A program made the position numbers and the translations under genes. The notes beneath the pieces were generated by a model. It saw nothing but the letters and a program-made list of their open reading frames with translations, was not told where the DNA came from and did no database searches. From Paenibacillus hamazuiensis (lineage in GTDB: Bacteria > Bacillota > Bacilli > Paenibacillales > NBRC-103111), in NCBI RefSeq assembly GCF_023276405.1, contig NZ_JALRMO010000001.1, forward strand, positions 2,418,001 to 2,482,000: a stretch of DNA of 64,000 nt. Reading direction: 5' to 3'. How positions within the stretch are numbered: position 1 is the first letter of the stretch; each line of letters begins with the position of its first letter. Positions 8,656 through 18,376 of this stretch are shown here, piece after piece.

Positions 8656-10932
8656 ATGCTGCAAAGAGAGTTCAACGCAAAGCTTTTATTCACCAACAAA
8701 CAAATCAGGCTCATTTTCCTGCTCACCTTGCTGATTTCCACGTTCATTTCCTCGGCGAGCCTTTTTTTATATTACGATTACCGCAACAAGCTGGACAAAG
8801 AATTAAACCAGCCTAACGCAGAGCTTTTGCGAATCAATTTGGATGTAACGAACCGGGCTTTCCGTAATTACGATCATAAGGCGGTACAGCTTTCTTTCCA
8901 CCCGCTGGTCGCAGACTTCGTTTCATCTTCCGGCGAACGGAAGCCGGAGGTTGCGGCAAGCCTTCTGTCTTACTTGAAAGCAAGCGCTTTCGAAGAGGAT
9001 ATTCACTCGGTCTATGTAGCTGATTTGACAAATCATAAGGTCATTTCTTCGAAAGCGGGGCAGGAGCAAGCGTTCGAGGAGATCAATGATCAAAGCTGGC
9101 TTGCGTGGATAAAGGATATGGAGAAAAAACCGTTGCTGATCAAAAAAAGGTCGACCGGAGACGGATCCGAAGCGTCACCTGCCAGGATAGACCTGATTTC
9201 GTTGTACCGTCCGATCCGCTTCGAAGATAAGCTCGTCGGGCTTGTCGTTTTGAATATCGATTACGACCGGCTGTTTACGAGCATCCATACCCAGTTAAAC
9301 GCACCCCAGTATATCTTCAACCTGGACGGGGAACTGATTTATCCGAAAACCAATTTGCCTGTTACCGAGACGGACATGCACAAGGTGATCGAAGCCATCG
9401 ATATTCAGCCTTTTAAGGAAGTGAAGCTGGGGAAGACGGTGTACCTGGCCAACCAGGCGTTTTCCGATATGACGGGCTGGCGCTGGGTTTCGTTAATATC
9501 TTTGGAGGATTTGCTCAAGAACGCTCGGCTGGTGCGCAACATCATCGTTATGCTTTCGCTTCTCTCGATTGTGATCGGGTGCGTAGCCATTTATTATTAC
9601 AGCTTCACGGCCTCCCGTCCGGTCAAAAGAATACGCGAGCTGATCGGGCAGGATGGGAAGTCGCATGCGCCGGGAGATTTACATGATATTGAGCAGTACA
9701 TTCATAAGCTGATCAGGGAGTTTGACTTGAACTCCGCGATCAGCAGGGAGAGTCTGCCGGAAATTCGCGCCAAGTATGTCCAGGATGTGTTGTTTCACCG
9801 CATAGGGGCCAAAGAAATTCAATTCAAATGGCAAAGATATTTCCAGGAATGGACCGAAGCGCCGCTGACCGCGGCCATCGTTTCAATTAACCGTTACAAG
9901 GCTTGGTCGGCTGAATTCAGCGAAGAAGACCAGCTTCTTCTGAAATATGCGCTGAACAATCTCATTCATGAAATTTTCGAGCCCGATTGGAACTCCATCG
10001 GCATCACTCTTGACAAAGAGAACCTGCTTTTGATCGTGCAGCCGAAACGAAGCCAGCCGGATTCTATACAGTCCGCACAGGCCCAGTTCGATAAAGTCAT
10101 TGAAATGTCCCGAAAATATTTGCACATGCAGCTTTCCGCGGGCCTTGGAACGCCGGTCCCGTCGATTTCCGGGCTGCACCGCTCTTATTCCGAAGCCGCA
10201 GCCGCTTTGGCTTACCGCTTATATGCGGGCTTCGGGAAAACCATCTGCGCCCATCCCGTTATGCAGCATAAAGATTTTACCGAGGCGCAAGCGGAAAAGG
10301 TAAAACGCGAATGGCTCGGCTGCGCGGAGTCGGGCGAATCTCAGGAACTTGCCGAAAGCATCAAACGATGGTCCGAAGCGGTTTTGGAAATGCGCCATTC
10401 CCCGGATTCGGTTTATTCCTTTGCCGACGGGTGGATAGAATTGCTGGCGGAGCTTAGCCAAACACACGATCTCTTAAAGCCGGCCGCTCTGGAGGATTAT
10501 ACGTCCCATCAGCTGAAAATGATGGATCTTGAGGATCTCACCGCACTCCTTCTTGATGTATCGGTTCACACAGCGACCGCGCTCAAAAACCGGCTGAACC
10601 GCAAGGAACACTCGATTGTGCAGCGAATGATTCAATACATGAGAGAACGTCTGAGTGAAAATATCGGATTGCAGCACATCGCCGATTCGATCCAGATGAG
10701 CACCTCGTCCGTCAGCAGCATATTTAAACAGGAAACCGGTTTTTCGGTGTACGAGTATTTGACCAACCTGCGCATTGAGGAAGCTTGCCGCCTGCTGATC
10801 GAAACGGAACGTAAAATAGCGGACATCGCGATGCACGTCGGCTACCAGAACGAAACGAGCTTTATCCGAAGCTTCCGTAAGGTGAAGGGAATGACGCCCG
10901 GCAAATTCCGGGAGATCAGCAAACCGTATTAA
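8656..10932 (+). CDS. Membrane-anchored AraC-family regulator with extracellular sensor
   Basis: A 758-residue protein with transmembrane segment 1 at about 18-38, an extracellular Cache-like region to about 290, transmembrane segment 2 at about 292-315, a linker, and a C-terminal AraC/XylS double helix-turn-helix (about 655-758). The last domain has IADSIQMSTSSVSSIFKQ in the first helix-turn-helix and ends IADIAMHVGYQNETSFIRSFRKVKG. This one-protein sensor and regulator layout is common in Paenibacillus. I placed the start at the ATG at 8656. The longer frame to 8581 has no good ribosome-binding site. It sits just upstream of the TctCBA-SDR genes and probably controls them. Confidence 0.85.
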   Translation: MLQREFNAKLLFTNKQIRLIFLLTLLISTFISSASLFLYYDYRNKLDKELNQPNAELLRINLDVTNRAFRNYDHKAVQLSFHPLVADFVSSSGERKPEVAASLLSYLKASAFEEDIHSVYVADLTNHKVISSKAGQEQAFEEINDQSWLAWIKDMEKKPLLIKKRSTGDGSEASPARIDLISLYRPIRFEDKLVGLVVLNIDYDRLFTSIHTQLNAPQYIFNLDGELIYPKTNLPVTETDMHKVIEAIDIQPFKEVKLGKTVYLANQAFSDMTGWRWVSLISLEDLLKNARLVRNIIVMLSLLSIVIGCVAIYYYSFTASRPVKRIRELIGQDGKSHAPGDLHDIEQYIHKLIREFDLNSAISRESLPEIRAKYVQDVLFHRIGAKEIQFKWQRYFQEWTEAPLTAAIVSINRYKAWSAEFSEEDQLLLKYALNNLIHEIFEPDWNSIGITLDKENLLLIVQPKRSQPDSIQSAQAQFDKVIEMSRKYLHMQLSAGLGTPVPSISGLHRSYSEAAAALAYRLYAGFGKTICAHPVMQHKDFTEAQAEKVKREWLGCAESGESQELAESIKRWSEAVLEMRHSPDSVYSFADGWIELLAELSQTHDLLKPAALEDYTSHQLKMMDLEDLTALLLDVSVHTATALKNRLNRKEHSIVQRMIQYMRERLSENIGLQHIADSIQMSTSSVSSIFKQETGFSVYEYLTNLRIEEACRLLIETERKIADIAMHVGYQNETSFIRSFRKVKGMTPGKFREISKPY

Positions 10933-10935
10933 TCC

Positions 10936-10962
10936 AAAAATTGGGGCTTGTCCCCAATTTTT
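10936..10962 (+). terminator. Intrinsic terminator after the AraC gene
   Basis: AAAAATTGGGG and CCCCAATTTTTTT form a stem with a CTTGT loop and a long T-run, immediately after the stop codon. It separates the regulator transcript from tctC. Confidence 0.9.
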
Positions 10963-11175
10963 TTGCTTTTCCGGCATGCACAAGCATGCAGATCGAACTA
11001 AAAGTTTGCAGATCGGCCAAAAACAAGCGCTTTTGGCGTATTTGCCGATTTGCTGTAAAAACGGCAGATTGCCGGGAGCGTCTGACAGCCATAGACTGAT
11101 CTTGCAGCTTGGAGCGCTGCGAGCGGGCAAACGGTCCGACTTTCAAACGAATACTTGGAGAAGAGAGGTAGAGGT
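10963..11175 (+). other. Leader of the TctCBA operon
   Basis: About 210 bp without a gene. It contains inverted short motifs (CATGCACAAGCATG; GCAGATCGG repeated near 10987 and 11011) that could be operator half-sites for the AraC regulator. No clear -35/-10 pair stood out. AGAGAGGTAGAGG precedes the tctC ATG. Confidence 0.35.
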
Positions 11176-12186
11176 ATGAGCAGGTGGAAGTGGAATGCAG
11201 CACTCGCCATGACGGTTATTGCGGGGTTGACCGTACTCACCGCATGCGGCGGAAAGGCGCAAACAACCGGAACGCAGGGGGGTAAAAAAATCGACTTTCC
11301 GACAAAGCCGATCAGCTTGATCGTTCCGTTCGCAGCCGGCGGAGGCACCGATACGACGGCGAGGGCGCTGGCCAAATCAGCGGAAAAAATTTTGAAGCAG
11401 CCGATTACAGTCGTCAATAAAACGGGCGGCGGCGGCTCGGTCGGAATGACGGAAGGCTCGAATGCGAAAAACGACGGCTACACGGTAACGGTGATTACGG
11501 TGGAGCTTACAACTTTGTCGCACCTCGGTTTGTCGCCGATTACGTACCAAAACTTCAAACCGATCGCAATGATGAACTACGAGCCGGCAGCGATCACGGT
11601 ACGTTCCGACAGCCAGTGGAAAACGATGAAAGAGTTTCTGGACTATGCAAAAGCGAATCCGGGGCAGCTCAAGCTGGGGAACTCCGGGACGGGGGCGATC
11701 TGGCATTTGGCCGCCGCCGCTTTGGAGAAAGGCACCGGGACAAAATATAACCACATCCCGTTTGAAGGAGCGGCGCCTGCGATCTCAGCACTGCTCGGAG
11801 GCCATGTGGATGCGGTGCCGGTCAGCCCGCCCGAGGTGAAATCCCAAGTGGAGTCGGGCAAGCTGCGAGCGCTCGCCGTGCTGGACGACAAGCCGGCCGA
11901 GGTGCTGGCGGGTGTCAAGACGCTAAAGGAAGAGACCGGCATCGAATTCAGCTATATCGGGACGTGGAGAGGACTCGGCGTTCCGAAGGATACTCCGGAT
12001 GAGATCGTGCAGCTGCTCTCCGATGCTTTTATGAAAGGAATGGAGGATGCCGAATTTAAAGAATTTATGAAAAAGAACGAGCTCACCATCGTTGCCAAGG
12101 ACAGCAAAAGCTTTGGCCAATATTTGAAGGAAAACCACGATAAATTCGGCAAGCTCATTCCTGAACTTGGCCTGTCCAAAAAATAG
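11176..12186 (+). CDS. tctC: Tripartite tricarboxylate transporter substrate-binding lipoprotein (TctC/Bug)
   Basis: A 336-residue extracytoplasmic binding protein of the Bug/TctC family. Residues 1-22 form a lipoprotein signal with lipobox LTAC, so it is anchored outside the membrane in this Gram-positive cell. Family marks are PTKPISLIVPFAAGGGTDTTAR near the mature N-terminus, GGGSVGMTEGSNAKNDGYT, and KLGNSGTGAIWHLAAAALEKGTG. It delivers a carboxylate substrate to TctAB encoded next (gap 25 bp to tctB). The ligand could be a tricarboxylate, dicarboxylate or aromatic acid. The linked SDR dehydrogenase does not settle which. Confidence 0.88.
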   Translation: MSRWKWNAALAMTVIAGLTVLTACGGKAQTTGTQGGKKIDFPTKPISLIVPFAAGGGTDTTARALAKSAEKILKQPITVVNKTGGGGSVGMTEGSNAKNDGYTVTVITVELTTLSHLGLSPITYQNFKPIAMMNYEPAAITVRSDSQWKTMKEFLDYAKANPGQLKLGNSGTGAIWHLAAAALEKGTGTKYNHIPFEGAAPAISALLGGHVDAVPVSPPEVKSQVESGKLRALAVLDDKPAEVLAGVKTLKEETGIEFSYIGTWRGLGVPKDTPDEIVQLLSDAFMKGMEDAEFKEFMKKNELTIVAKDSKSFGQYLKENHDKFGKLIPELGLSKK

Positions 12187-12211
12187 TTCCATTCCGCCGG
12201 AGGTCATTTTC

Positions 12212-12676
12212 ATGAGTTGGAAGCAAAATTTGGGCTTTTATATGTCGCTTGTCGTGATGGCGTGGTCGGCCATGATCTTTTGGCAATCGTGGGAGCTTGA
12301 TTATTATAGCAATTTGGGTCCGGGACCGGGCTTGTTTCCGAGATGGCTAAGCGGGTCGCTGCTTATCGTTTCCATCCTGTACATGCTCGGCTCGATCCGC
12401 CGACCTATCGTTTGGTCGATGGCGATGCCCAAAGGAAAGGACTTGCTCCACGTTCTGATGGTGCTTGTTTCCGTTGCCATCTTTATTTTGACGCTGGATT
12501 TGCTCGGTTTTATTATATCCGGAAGTTTGATGGTGACTTTGCTTTTGATACGTTCTTACCTGTGGCCGCGTGCTGTGGCCATCGCCTTGTCGGCATGCTT
12601 GCTGATTTATTTCACCTTCAGCGAATGGCTTGAAGTGCCGCTGCCGGGCGGCCAAATATGGGATTGGATCGGGTGA
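12212..12676 (+). CDS. tctB: Tripartite tricarboxylate transporter small membrane subunit TctB
   Basis: A 154-residue protein with four predicted transmembrane segments (about 8-25, 40-58, 80-100 and 125-143), the length and topology of TctB. The motif NLGPGPGLFPRWL after segment 1 is typical of the family. GGAGG at 12199-12203 gives a good ribosome-binding site for the ATG at 12212. It works with TctA in the membrane and sits between tctC and tctA with short gaps. Confidence 0.85.
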   Translation: MSWKQNLGFYMSLVVMAWSAMIFWQSWELDYYSNLGPGPGLFPRWLSGSLLIVSILYMLGSIRRPIVWSMAMPKGKDLLHVLMVLVSVAIFILTLDLLGFIISGSLMVTLLLIRSYLWPRAVAIALSACLLIYFTFSEWLEVPLPGGQIWDWIG

Positions 12677-12682
12677 TGACGC

Positions 12683-14188
12683 ATGCCGGACTTTGATGTG
12701 ATTGCACAAGGATTTGCAACCGCTTTAAGCGGATGGAATTTGCTGTACTGCCTTATCGGCGTATCGATCGGCATGCTGGTCGGCGTGCTTCCGGGCCTCG
12801 GTCCGACGACCGGAGTCGCGGTGCTGCTGCCGATCACCTTCGGCATGGAACCGGTTTCCGCGATCATCATGCTTTGCGGCATCTATTACGGAGCGATGTA
12901 CGGGGGAACGATCACCTCGGTGCTGATCAATACGCCGGGCGAAGCGGCATCGGTCGTTACATGCCTGGACGGTAACCCGCTGGCCAAACAGGGACGGGCG
13001 GGGGCGGCATTAGGCATCGCCGGTCTCGGCTCTTTTATCGGGGGCACGGTTTCCATTCTCGGACTTGTGTTCATCGGGCCGCCGCTTGCCGAATGGGCGC
13101 TCCGCTTCGGTCCGCCGGAATTTTTCGCCTTGATGGTGCTGGGTTTGTCCAGCGTCATCGGGCTGATGGGCAAATCGATCGTTCGCGGCTTATTATCCGC
13201 GCTGCTTGGCCTGAATCTGGCGATGATCGGCATCGATCCGATGTCGGGTACGCTGCGTTTCACTTTCGACATTCCCAACCTCATGAGCGGAATCGATTTT
13301 GTCATTGTCGCTATGGGCTTGTTCGGCTTATCGGAAATTTTGATCGGAATTGAGAATATGGCTTCCTCCGAAAAACCTCCCAAGCTGCAGGGAATGCTGC
13401 CGCGCAAGGAGGAGTGGGGTCCCAGCATGAAGGCGATCGGACGGGGAACGGTCCTGGGTTTTATCATCGGCCTCATTCCCGGCACGAATTCCGTCATCCC
13501 CGCGCTTCTTTCCTACTCACTGGAAAAAAAGCTGGCCAAAGACCCGTCCCGGTTCGGCAAAGGTGCGCTCGAAGGGGTAGCCGGTCCGGAGACGGCCAAC
13601 AATTCCTATTGCGGCGGGGCATTAATTCCGCTTTTTACACTGGGCATTCCGAGTTCGCCGACAATCGCCATCATTTTGGGTGCGTTCATGATGCACGGTT
13701 TAACACCGGGACCTACCTTGTTCGAAAATAATCCGGTATTCGTATGGGGCGTTGTGGCAAGCATGTTCGTCGGCAATATCGCCTTGCTGTTTATGAATTT
13801 GCCGATGGCCGGTTGGTGGGCCCGCATTGCGATGATCCCGCCGAAGCTGCTTTATCCGCTCATCCTGGTCATCTCCGTCGTAGGGGCGTATACCGCGAAC
13901 AACAGCTTGTTTGACGTCGGAGTTATGCTCGTTTTCGGCATATTGGGTTATTTGATGAAAAAAACGGATATTCCGATGGCTCCGATCGTGCTGACCTTTG
14001 TGCTTGGCAAAATGATGGAGAGCTCGCTTCTGCAATCGTTAAAACTTCTGGACGGTTCATTTCTGAGGCTGTTCGAGAGGCCGATATCCGGAATGATACT
14101 GGGTCTGGCAATTGTGATCCTGCTCTTCGGCACCATATCGGGCTTCAGAAAAAAAGGCCGGGGGTATTCCGCCGACGTGGAGCTGTAG
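12683..14188 (+). CDS. tctA: Tripartite tricarboxylate transporter large permease TctA
   Basis: A 501-residue integral membrane protein with about 11-12 hydrophobic segments. The TctA signatures are clear: GVLPGLGPTTGVAVLLP and YYGAMYGGTITSVLINTPGE in the first half, and GLIPGTNSVIPALLSY and SSPTIAIILGAFMMHGLTPGP in the second. It is the sodium- or proton-coupled translocation subunit. It starts 6 bp after the tctB stop, and an SDR gene follows after 47 bp. Confidence 0.92.
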   Translation: MPDFDVIAQGFATALSGWNLLYCLIGVSIGMLVGVLPGLGPTTGVAVLLPITFGMEPVSAIIMLCGIYYGAMYGGTITSVLINTPGEAASVVTCLDGNPLAKQGRAGAALGIAGLGSFIGGTVSILGLVFIGPPLAEWALRFGPPEFFALMVLGLSSVIGLMGKSIVRGLLSALLGLNLAMIGIDPMSGTLRFTFDIPNLMSGIDFVIVAMGLFGLSEILIGIENMASSEKPPKLQGMLPRKEEWGPSMKAIGRGTVLGFIIGLIPGTNSVIPALLSYSLEKKLAKDPSRFGKGALEGVAGPETANNSYCGGALIPLFTLGIPSSPTIAIILGAFMMHGLTPGPTLFENNPVFVWGVVASMFVGNIALLFMNLPMAGWWARIAMIPPKLLYPLILVISVVGAYTANNSLFDVGVMLVFGILGYLMKKTDIPMAPIVLTFVLGKMMESSLLQSLKLLDGSFLRLFERPISGMILGLAIVILLFGTISGFRKKGRGYSADVEL

Positions 14189-14235
14189 CTCGTTAGTAGA
14201 AACAAAACGAACATTTGCGGAGGAGTGATCTGAAC

Positions 14236-15000
14236 ATGCAAATCGATTTATCGGGAAAAGTGGCGCTTGTAACGGGTGCCAGTTCGGGCATAGGCGCGGG
14301 CATTGCGCAAGTATTGGCCGAGGCCGGTGCCAAAGTGGCCGTCAATTATAACAGCAGCCGCGAGAAAGCGGAAGATGTGGTGAGCCGAATCAGGCAGGCA
14401 GGCGGCATAGCGCAGGCTTTTCAAGGCGATGTTACTTCCGCGGAGCAAATCGCCGTGCTGGTGAAGCAGATCGGTTCGGAGATGGGCACGATCGACATTT
14501 TGATAAATAATGCGGGGCATATGCTTGAGAGATTGGCCAACGCGGAAATGACCGAATCGCTTTATAGCCGGGTCATCGATCTGAATCTGAAAAGCACCGT
14601 ATTTATGTCCAAAGCGGTGCTGCCCGGCATGTTCGCCCAGAGAAGCGGCCGCATCGTAAATATGTCTTCCGTTGCCGCCCATCATGGGGGAGGGCCGGGC
14701 GCCAGCATATATGCGGCAAGCAAAGCGGCCGTCATCGCCTATACGAAAGGATTGGCCAAAGAGGCCGCTCCTTACGGCGTGCTCGTCAACTGCGTTTCGC
14801 CCGGTTTTATCGGCAGTACCCGCTTCCATGCGCAGCTAACCTCGGAGGAGGGACGGCAGGCGGCGATAGCCGGCACGCCGCTCGGCCGCCAAGGGGAGCC
14901 GGCGGATGTGGCGGGCGCCGTGTTGTTCCTCGCATCGTCGCTTTCCGGTTTTATTACCGGAGAAACGATCGAAATTAACGGCGGCGCCTATATGCGGTAA
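14236..15000 (+). CDS. SDR-family oxidoreductase (FabG-like)
   Basis: A 254-residue classical short-chain dehydrogenase. It has the cofactor motif TGASSGIGAG near 12-21, NNAG at about 89-92, the catalytic serine in MSSVAAHHGG, and the YxxxK motif in YAASKAAVIAYTKG. The C-terminus ITGETIEINGGAYMR is typical. The GlyxxxGlyxGly pattern with downstream NSS suggests NADP(H). As the last gene of the tct unit, it may oxidise or reduce the imported hydroxy or keto acid. That link is inference. GGAGGAGTG precedes the ATG. Confidence 0.88.
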   Translation: MQIDLSGKVALVTGASSGIGAGIAQVLAEAGAKVAVNYNSSREKAEDVVSRIRQAGGIAQAFQGDVTSAEQIAVLVKQIGSEMGTIDILINNAGHMLERLANAEMTESLYSRVIDLNLKSTVFMSKAVLPGMFAQRSGRIVNMSSVAAHHGGGPGASIYAASKAAVIAYTKGLAKEAAPYGVLVNCVSPGFIGSTRFHAQLTSEEGRQAAIAGTPLGRQGEPADVAGAVLFLASSLSGFITGETIEINGGAYMR

Positions 15001-15008
15001 CGAATCGA

Positions 15009-15056
15009 AAAAAAACGCGAAGTCGCGACCATGCGGCTTGGCGTTTTTTTCTTTTG
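15009..15056 (+). terminator. Intrinsic terminator ending the tct operon
   Basis: AAAAAAACGCGAAGTCG and CGGCTTGGCGTTTTTTT form an imperfect stem around ACCATG with a long T-run directly after the SDR stop. Confidence 0.8.
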
Positions 15057-15151
15057 CACTTGATGCGCGCGCGCATTTTCTTTAAGATGAGGGCACCGGG
15101 ACATAGTCGCGGATATTAAAAATGAGCGCGGCCATCGTAGATTTGCTACAT

Positions 15152-15166
15152 ATGTAAGCGCAACCA
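15152..15166 (+). promoter_or_regulatory. Catabolite-responsive element (cre) match
   Basis: ATGTAAGCGCAACCA fits the CcpA consensus WTGNAAGCGNWWNCA at every position. It lies 60 bp upstream of the sugar-binding lipoprotein start at 15226, a position suited to carbon-catabolite repression of the transporter. Confidence 0.55.
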
Positions 15167-15225
15167 AAATTGCTACGATAATGACGTAATCATAACCGTT
15201 ACCTTAGAGGAGGTCAATTGACAAG

Positions 15226-16545
15226 ATGAGAAAAACGGCTTTAAGCATGTTCGCCATCATTTTCGCTTTATCCCTGGGATTGATGGGGTGTTCGGAACGG
15301 CAGGGGGGAGGCGCGGCGGCGACGAACAGTCCGGCTCCGGCCGGCAATCCCGGCAGCGGTGGGAACTCAAGCGGAGGCGGCGACAAAACGAGAATCACCG
15401 TATACGGCTCGACCAGCGACAAGCCGGTTCAAGAGGTGTACAAGCAAATTGCGGCCGATTTCACCAAGGAAAATCCGAATCTCGAGGTCGATCTGCAGTT
15501 CCCAGGCTCCGAATATGAAAATATTCTCAAGGTGAAAATGGCGGCGAACGATTTGCCGGACATTTTCGATACTCATGGCTGGGCGATTATTCGCTACGGC
15601 AAATATTTGGCCGATCTGAAGGATCAGCCATGGGTCTCCCAGATGACCGACACGATCAAAAACGTCGTAACCGACAAAAACGGCAAGGTGCATGCGCTCG
15701 TCATGAGCGAGGCGAAAGACGGTCTCACCTATAACGAGGATCTGCTGAAATCGTATAACATCGAGCCGCCGAAAACGTTCGACGAGCTGATGGCGGCCGC
15801 CGAGAAAATCAAAAACGAAAGCAAAGGCGAAGTGACTCCGTTTTATTTTTCCGGCGTTGACGATTGGATGATCGGGCAGTTTTTCGATTATTTCGCGACG
15901 TCGCTCCTGATCAGCCCGCAGCAAAATGAAGCGCAAAATTTGCTCGACAACAAAATGGATTGGAACAAATGGACGCCGCTTCCGGAAAAGCTTCTGGAGA
16001 TGCAGAAGAAGGGCTATATCAATAAAGACGTGCTTACGGCCAAATACAGCGATTTGCCGAAGCAGTTCGCACAAGGCAAAGTTGCGTTCACCTTGCTCGG
16101 CCCGTCGTTCGCGGACGAAGTGCACAAGATCAAACCGGATCTGCAGATCGGCTTCATGCCTGTCCCGGCGATGGTGGCCGGCGATGCACCTAACTTCTCG
16201 GGCGGAGAGCGTTACACGATGGGCGCATGGAAGGACAGCAAGCATTTGGAGGAATCCAAGAAACTGATCGCGTTTTTCGCGAAGCCGGAAAATATGGCGA
16301 AGTTCGCGAATGTGACCAAGCTGCCCCCGGGACTCAAAGGTGTGACGGCAAAACACGAATTCACCCCGTATTACGACAAATATTCCGGCATCCGCGTATT
16401 CCCGTACTTTGACCGCGTGTACTTGCCTAACGGCATGTGGGACGTGATGTGCAAAACCGGCACGTCGCTGCTCGCCGGCAACGTCTCGCCGAAGCAGTAT
16501 TCCGAGAAAATGAAGCAGGAAGTCGAGAGACTAAGAAATAAATAA
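15226..16545 (+). CDS. Carbohydrate ABC transporter substrate-binding lipoprotein
   Basis: A 439-residue family 1 extracellular solute-binding protein. The signal peptide ends in lipobox LMGC (about residue 22), followed by a Gly/Ser/Pro-rich linker. The mature part starts [19 protein letters not shown] and has [14 protein letters not shown] and [11 protein letters not shown], typical of CUT1 sugar-binding proteins. GGAGG precedes the ATG. Two CUT1 permeases follow and then YesM/YesN. No ATPase gene is in the cluster, so a shared MsmX-type ATPase probably energises it. The sugar cannot be named from this sequence. Confidence 0.92.
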   Translation: MRKTALSMFAIIFALSLGLMGCSERQGGGAAATNSPAPAGNPGSGGNSSGGGDKTRITVYGSTSDKPVQEVYKQIAADFTKENPNLEVDLQFPGSEYENILKVKMAANDLPDIFDTHGWAIIRYGKYLADLKDQPWVSQMTDTIKNVVTDKNGKVHALVMSEAKDGLTYNEDLLKSYNIEPPKTFDELMAAAEKIKNESKGEVTPFYFSGVDDWMIGQFFDYFATSLLISPQQNEAQNLLDNKMDWNKWTPLPEKLLEMQKKGYINKDVLTAKYSDLPKQFAQGKVAFTLLGPSFADEVHKIKPDLQIGFMPVPAMVAGDAPNFSGGERYTMGAWKDSKHLEESKKLIAFFAKPENMAKFANVTKLPPGLKGVTAKHEFTPYYDKYSGIRVFPYFDRVYLPNGMWDVMCKTGTSLLAGNVSPKQYSEKMKQEVERLRNK

Positions 16546-16580
16546 CCCCCGATGACGATAGGGAGGAGGAGACCGTTACC

Positions 16581-17519
16581 TTGACGAAGACAGAAATGGC
16601 TGCGGCAGAGCTGCCATCGGCCGGACGGACGAAGAGCGGTGTCCGCCGCCTGTTCCATTCGCCGGCCATGCTGAATCTGCTCTATGCGCCGGCGCTCATT
16701 TTGTTTGCGCTGTTTATTTTTTACCCCTTTCTGAAGGGGATACAAATTTCTTTTACGAATTGGGACGGGTATTCCCAGGAATACAAATGGATCGGCTTCG
16801 CGAACTACGAAAGAATGACCACCGACCCCGACATCGGCAAAGTTATTTGGAATACGTTTATATACGGCATCGGCAGTACGATCCTGCAAAATATCGTCGG
16901 GTTGGCTTACGCGCTGTTTTTAAACCGAAGCTTGGCAACCCGCGGGCTTACGCGGACAATCGTCTATTTGCCGGTCATCATCAGCCCGCTAATAATGGGA
17001 TATATTTGGTATTTCTTTTTCCAATACCAGGGCGGGGCGATCAACGATATTTTGCTGCTGTTTCAGGAGAAACCCGCCAATTTGCTCGGAGATTCGGATC
17101 TCAACGTCTGGATCATTACGTTTGTCAATACGTACCAATACCTCGGCATTGCGATGGTCATATTTTTGGCGGGATTGCAGTCGATCCCGAGAGATTATTA
17201 CGAGGCTGCAACGATTGACGGAGCCGGATCTTATGCGAGATTTTGCCATGTCACCTGGCCGCTGCTTGCGCCTTCCTTTACGGTCAGCATGGTGCTTAAT
17301 CTGATCGGCGGGCTGAAGCTGTTCGACGTGATTACCGCGCTGACGAACAGCGGTCCGGGCTACGCGTCGGCGTCTCTCTCCACGCTCATGTACCAGCTGT
17401 ACTTTGGCCGGCAGGATGCCGGTTACGCGGCTTCGATCGGCAATTTGATGTTCGCGATCATTTCGGTCGTCAGCATATTCGCCCTGATGTATTTGCGGCG
17501 CCGGGAGGTGACGTCATGA
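16581..17519 (+). CDS. CUT1 sugar ABC transporter permease (first)
   Basis: A 312-residue MalF/LplB-type permease with six transmembrane segments. The EAA loop is [24 protein letters not shown]-like (about 210-233). TTG at 16581 is the likely start, with GGGAGGAGGA upstream. An ATG five codons later is the alternative. The N-terminal 30 residues are hydrophilic and cytoplasmic. Its stop overlaps the next start (ATGATG), so the two permeases are co-translated. Confidence 0.9.
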   Translation: MTKTEMAAAELPSAGRTKSGVRRLFHSPAMLNLLYAPALILFALFIFYPFLKGIQISFTNWDGYSQEYKWIGFANYERMTTDPDIGKVIWNTFIYGIGSTILQNIVGLAYALFLNRSLATRGLTRTIVYLPVIISPLIMGYIWYFFFQYQGGAINDILLLFQEKPANLLGDSDLNVWIITFVNTYQYLGIAMVIFLAGLQSIPRDYYEAATIDGAGSYARFCHVTWPLLAPSFTVSMVLNLIGGLKLFDVITALTNSGPGYASASLSTLMYQLYFGRQDAGYAASIGNLMFAIISVVSIFALMYLRRREVTS

Positions 17520-18331
17520 TGCGCAAACGGGTGTGGTTAAATGCCGCGGCGTTGATCATTTGTCTCATACACGTGCTGCCGTTTTACATTTTGATCACCA
17601 CCTCGATGAAAGCGGCGGACGACCCCAGTTCAAAATGGATTATGCCCGGGTATTGGTACACCGATAACTTTACGAACGCGTTCCGGGAAGCGAATTTAGG
17701 CACCGCGTTTATCAATAATGCAACGGTGACGGGGTTTGCCGTCCTGCTGATCGTCATCCTCGGATCGGTCGCCGCGTATCCGTTATCCCGCCACCGAACG
17801 CCGTGGAACAAATTCATCTATACGCTGTTCATATCGGCGCTTATCGTACCGCCGCTGACGATATTGGTGCCGCTGTATAAACTGATGGTGGATATCGGCG
17901 CGATGAACCATTTTTGGGGCATCATTTTGCTGCATGTGACGTTTAATTTGCCGATGACGATCTTTTTGTACACCGGATTCATCGGCACGATCCCGCGCGA
18001 GCTCGACGAAGCGGCGATGATCGACGGAGCCGGACGGCTCGGCTTGTTTTACCGGATTTTGCTGCCGCTGCTGAAGCCTATCACCGCAACGGTCATCATC
18101 TTAAGCGGTGTGGCGATATGGAACGATTACCAGTTTTCGGTGTTTTTCCTGCAGCAGCCTTCGATGCGTACGGTGACGGTGGCGCTGGCGAGCTTTTTCG
18201 GACAATACAACAACAATATCGGCTGGGTCGCAGCCGGCTCTTTTATGGCGGCGATTCCCATTTCGGCGGTCTATCTCTTTTTGCAGCGTTATTTTATTCA
18301 CGGATTGTCTTCGGGAGCGGTTAAAGGATAA
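17516..18331 (+). CDS. CUT1 sugar ABC transporter permease (second)
   Basis: A 271-residue MalG/LplC-type permease with six transmembrane segments. The EAA motif [20 protein letters not shown] lies near 162-181, where the shared ATPase docks. The C-terminus ends [15 protein letters not shown], the usual family ending. GGGAGGTGA just before the overlapping ATGATG serves as ribosome-binding site. It forms a heterodimer with the preceding permease. Confidence 0.92.
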   Translation: MMRKRVWLNAAALIICLIHVLPFYILITTSMKAADDPSSKWIMPGYWYTDNFTNAFREANLGTAFINNATVTGFAVLLIVILGSVAAYPLSRHRTPWNKFIYTLFISALIVPPLTILVPLYKLMVDIGAMNHFWGIILLHVTFNLPMTIFLYTGFIGTIPRELDEAAMIDGAGRLGLFYRILLPLLKPITATVIILSGVAIWNDYQFSVFFLQQPSMRTVTVALASFFGQYNNNIGWVAAGSFMAAIPISAVYLFLQRYFIHGLSSGAVKG

Positions 18332-18376
18332 AATGGACTATACCATACCATCGCTTCAGGGAGAGGACGTCCGGGT

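Noticed and set aside
15367-16356. A 329-residue open frame antisense to the sugar-binding lipoprotein gene
   Set aside because: A shadow frame, rich in Arg, His and Phe, with no ribosome-binding site.
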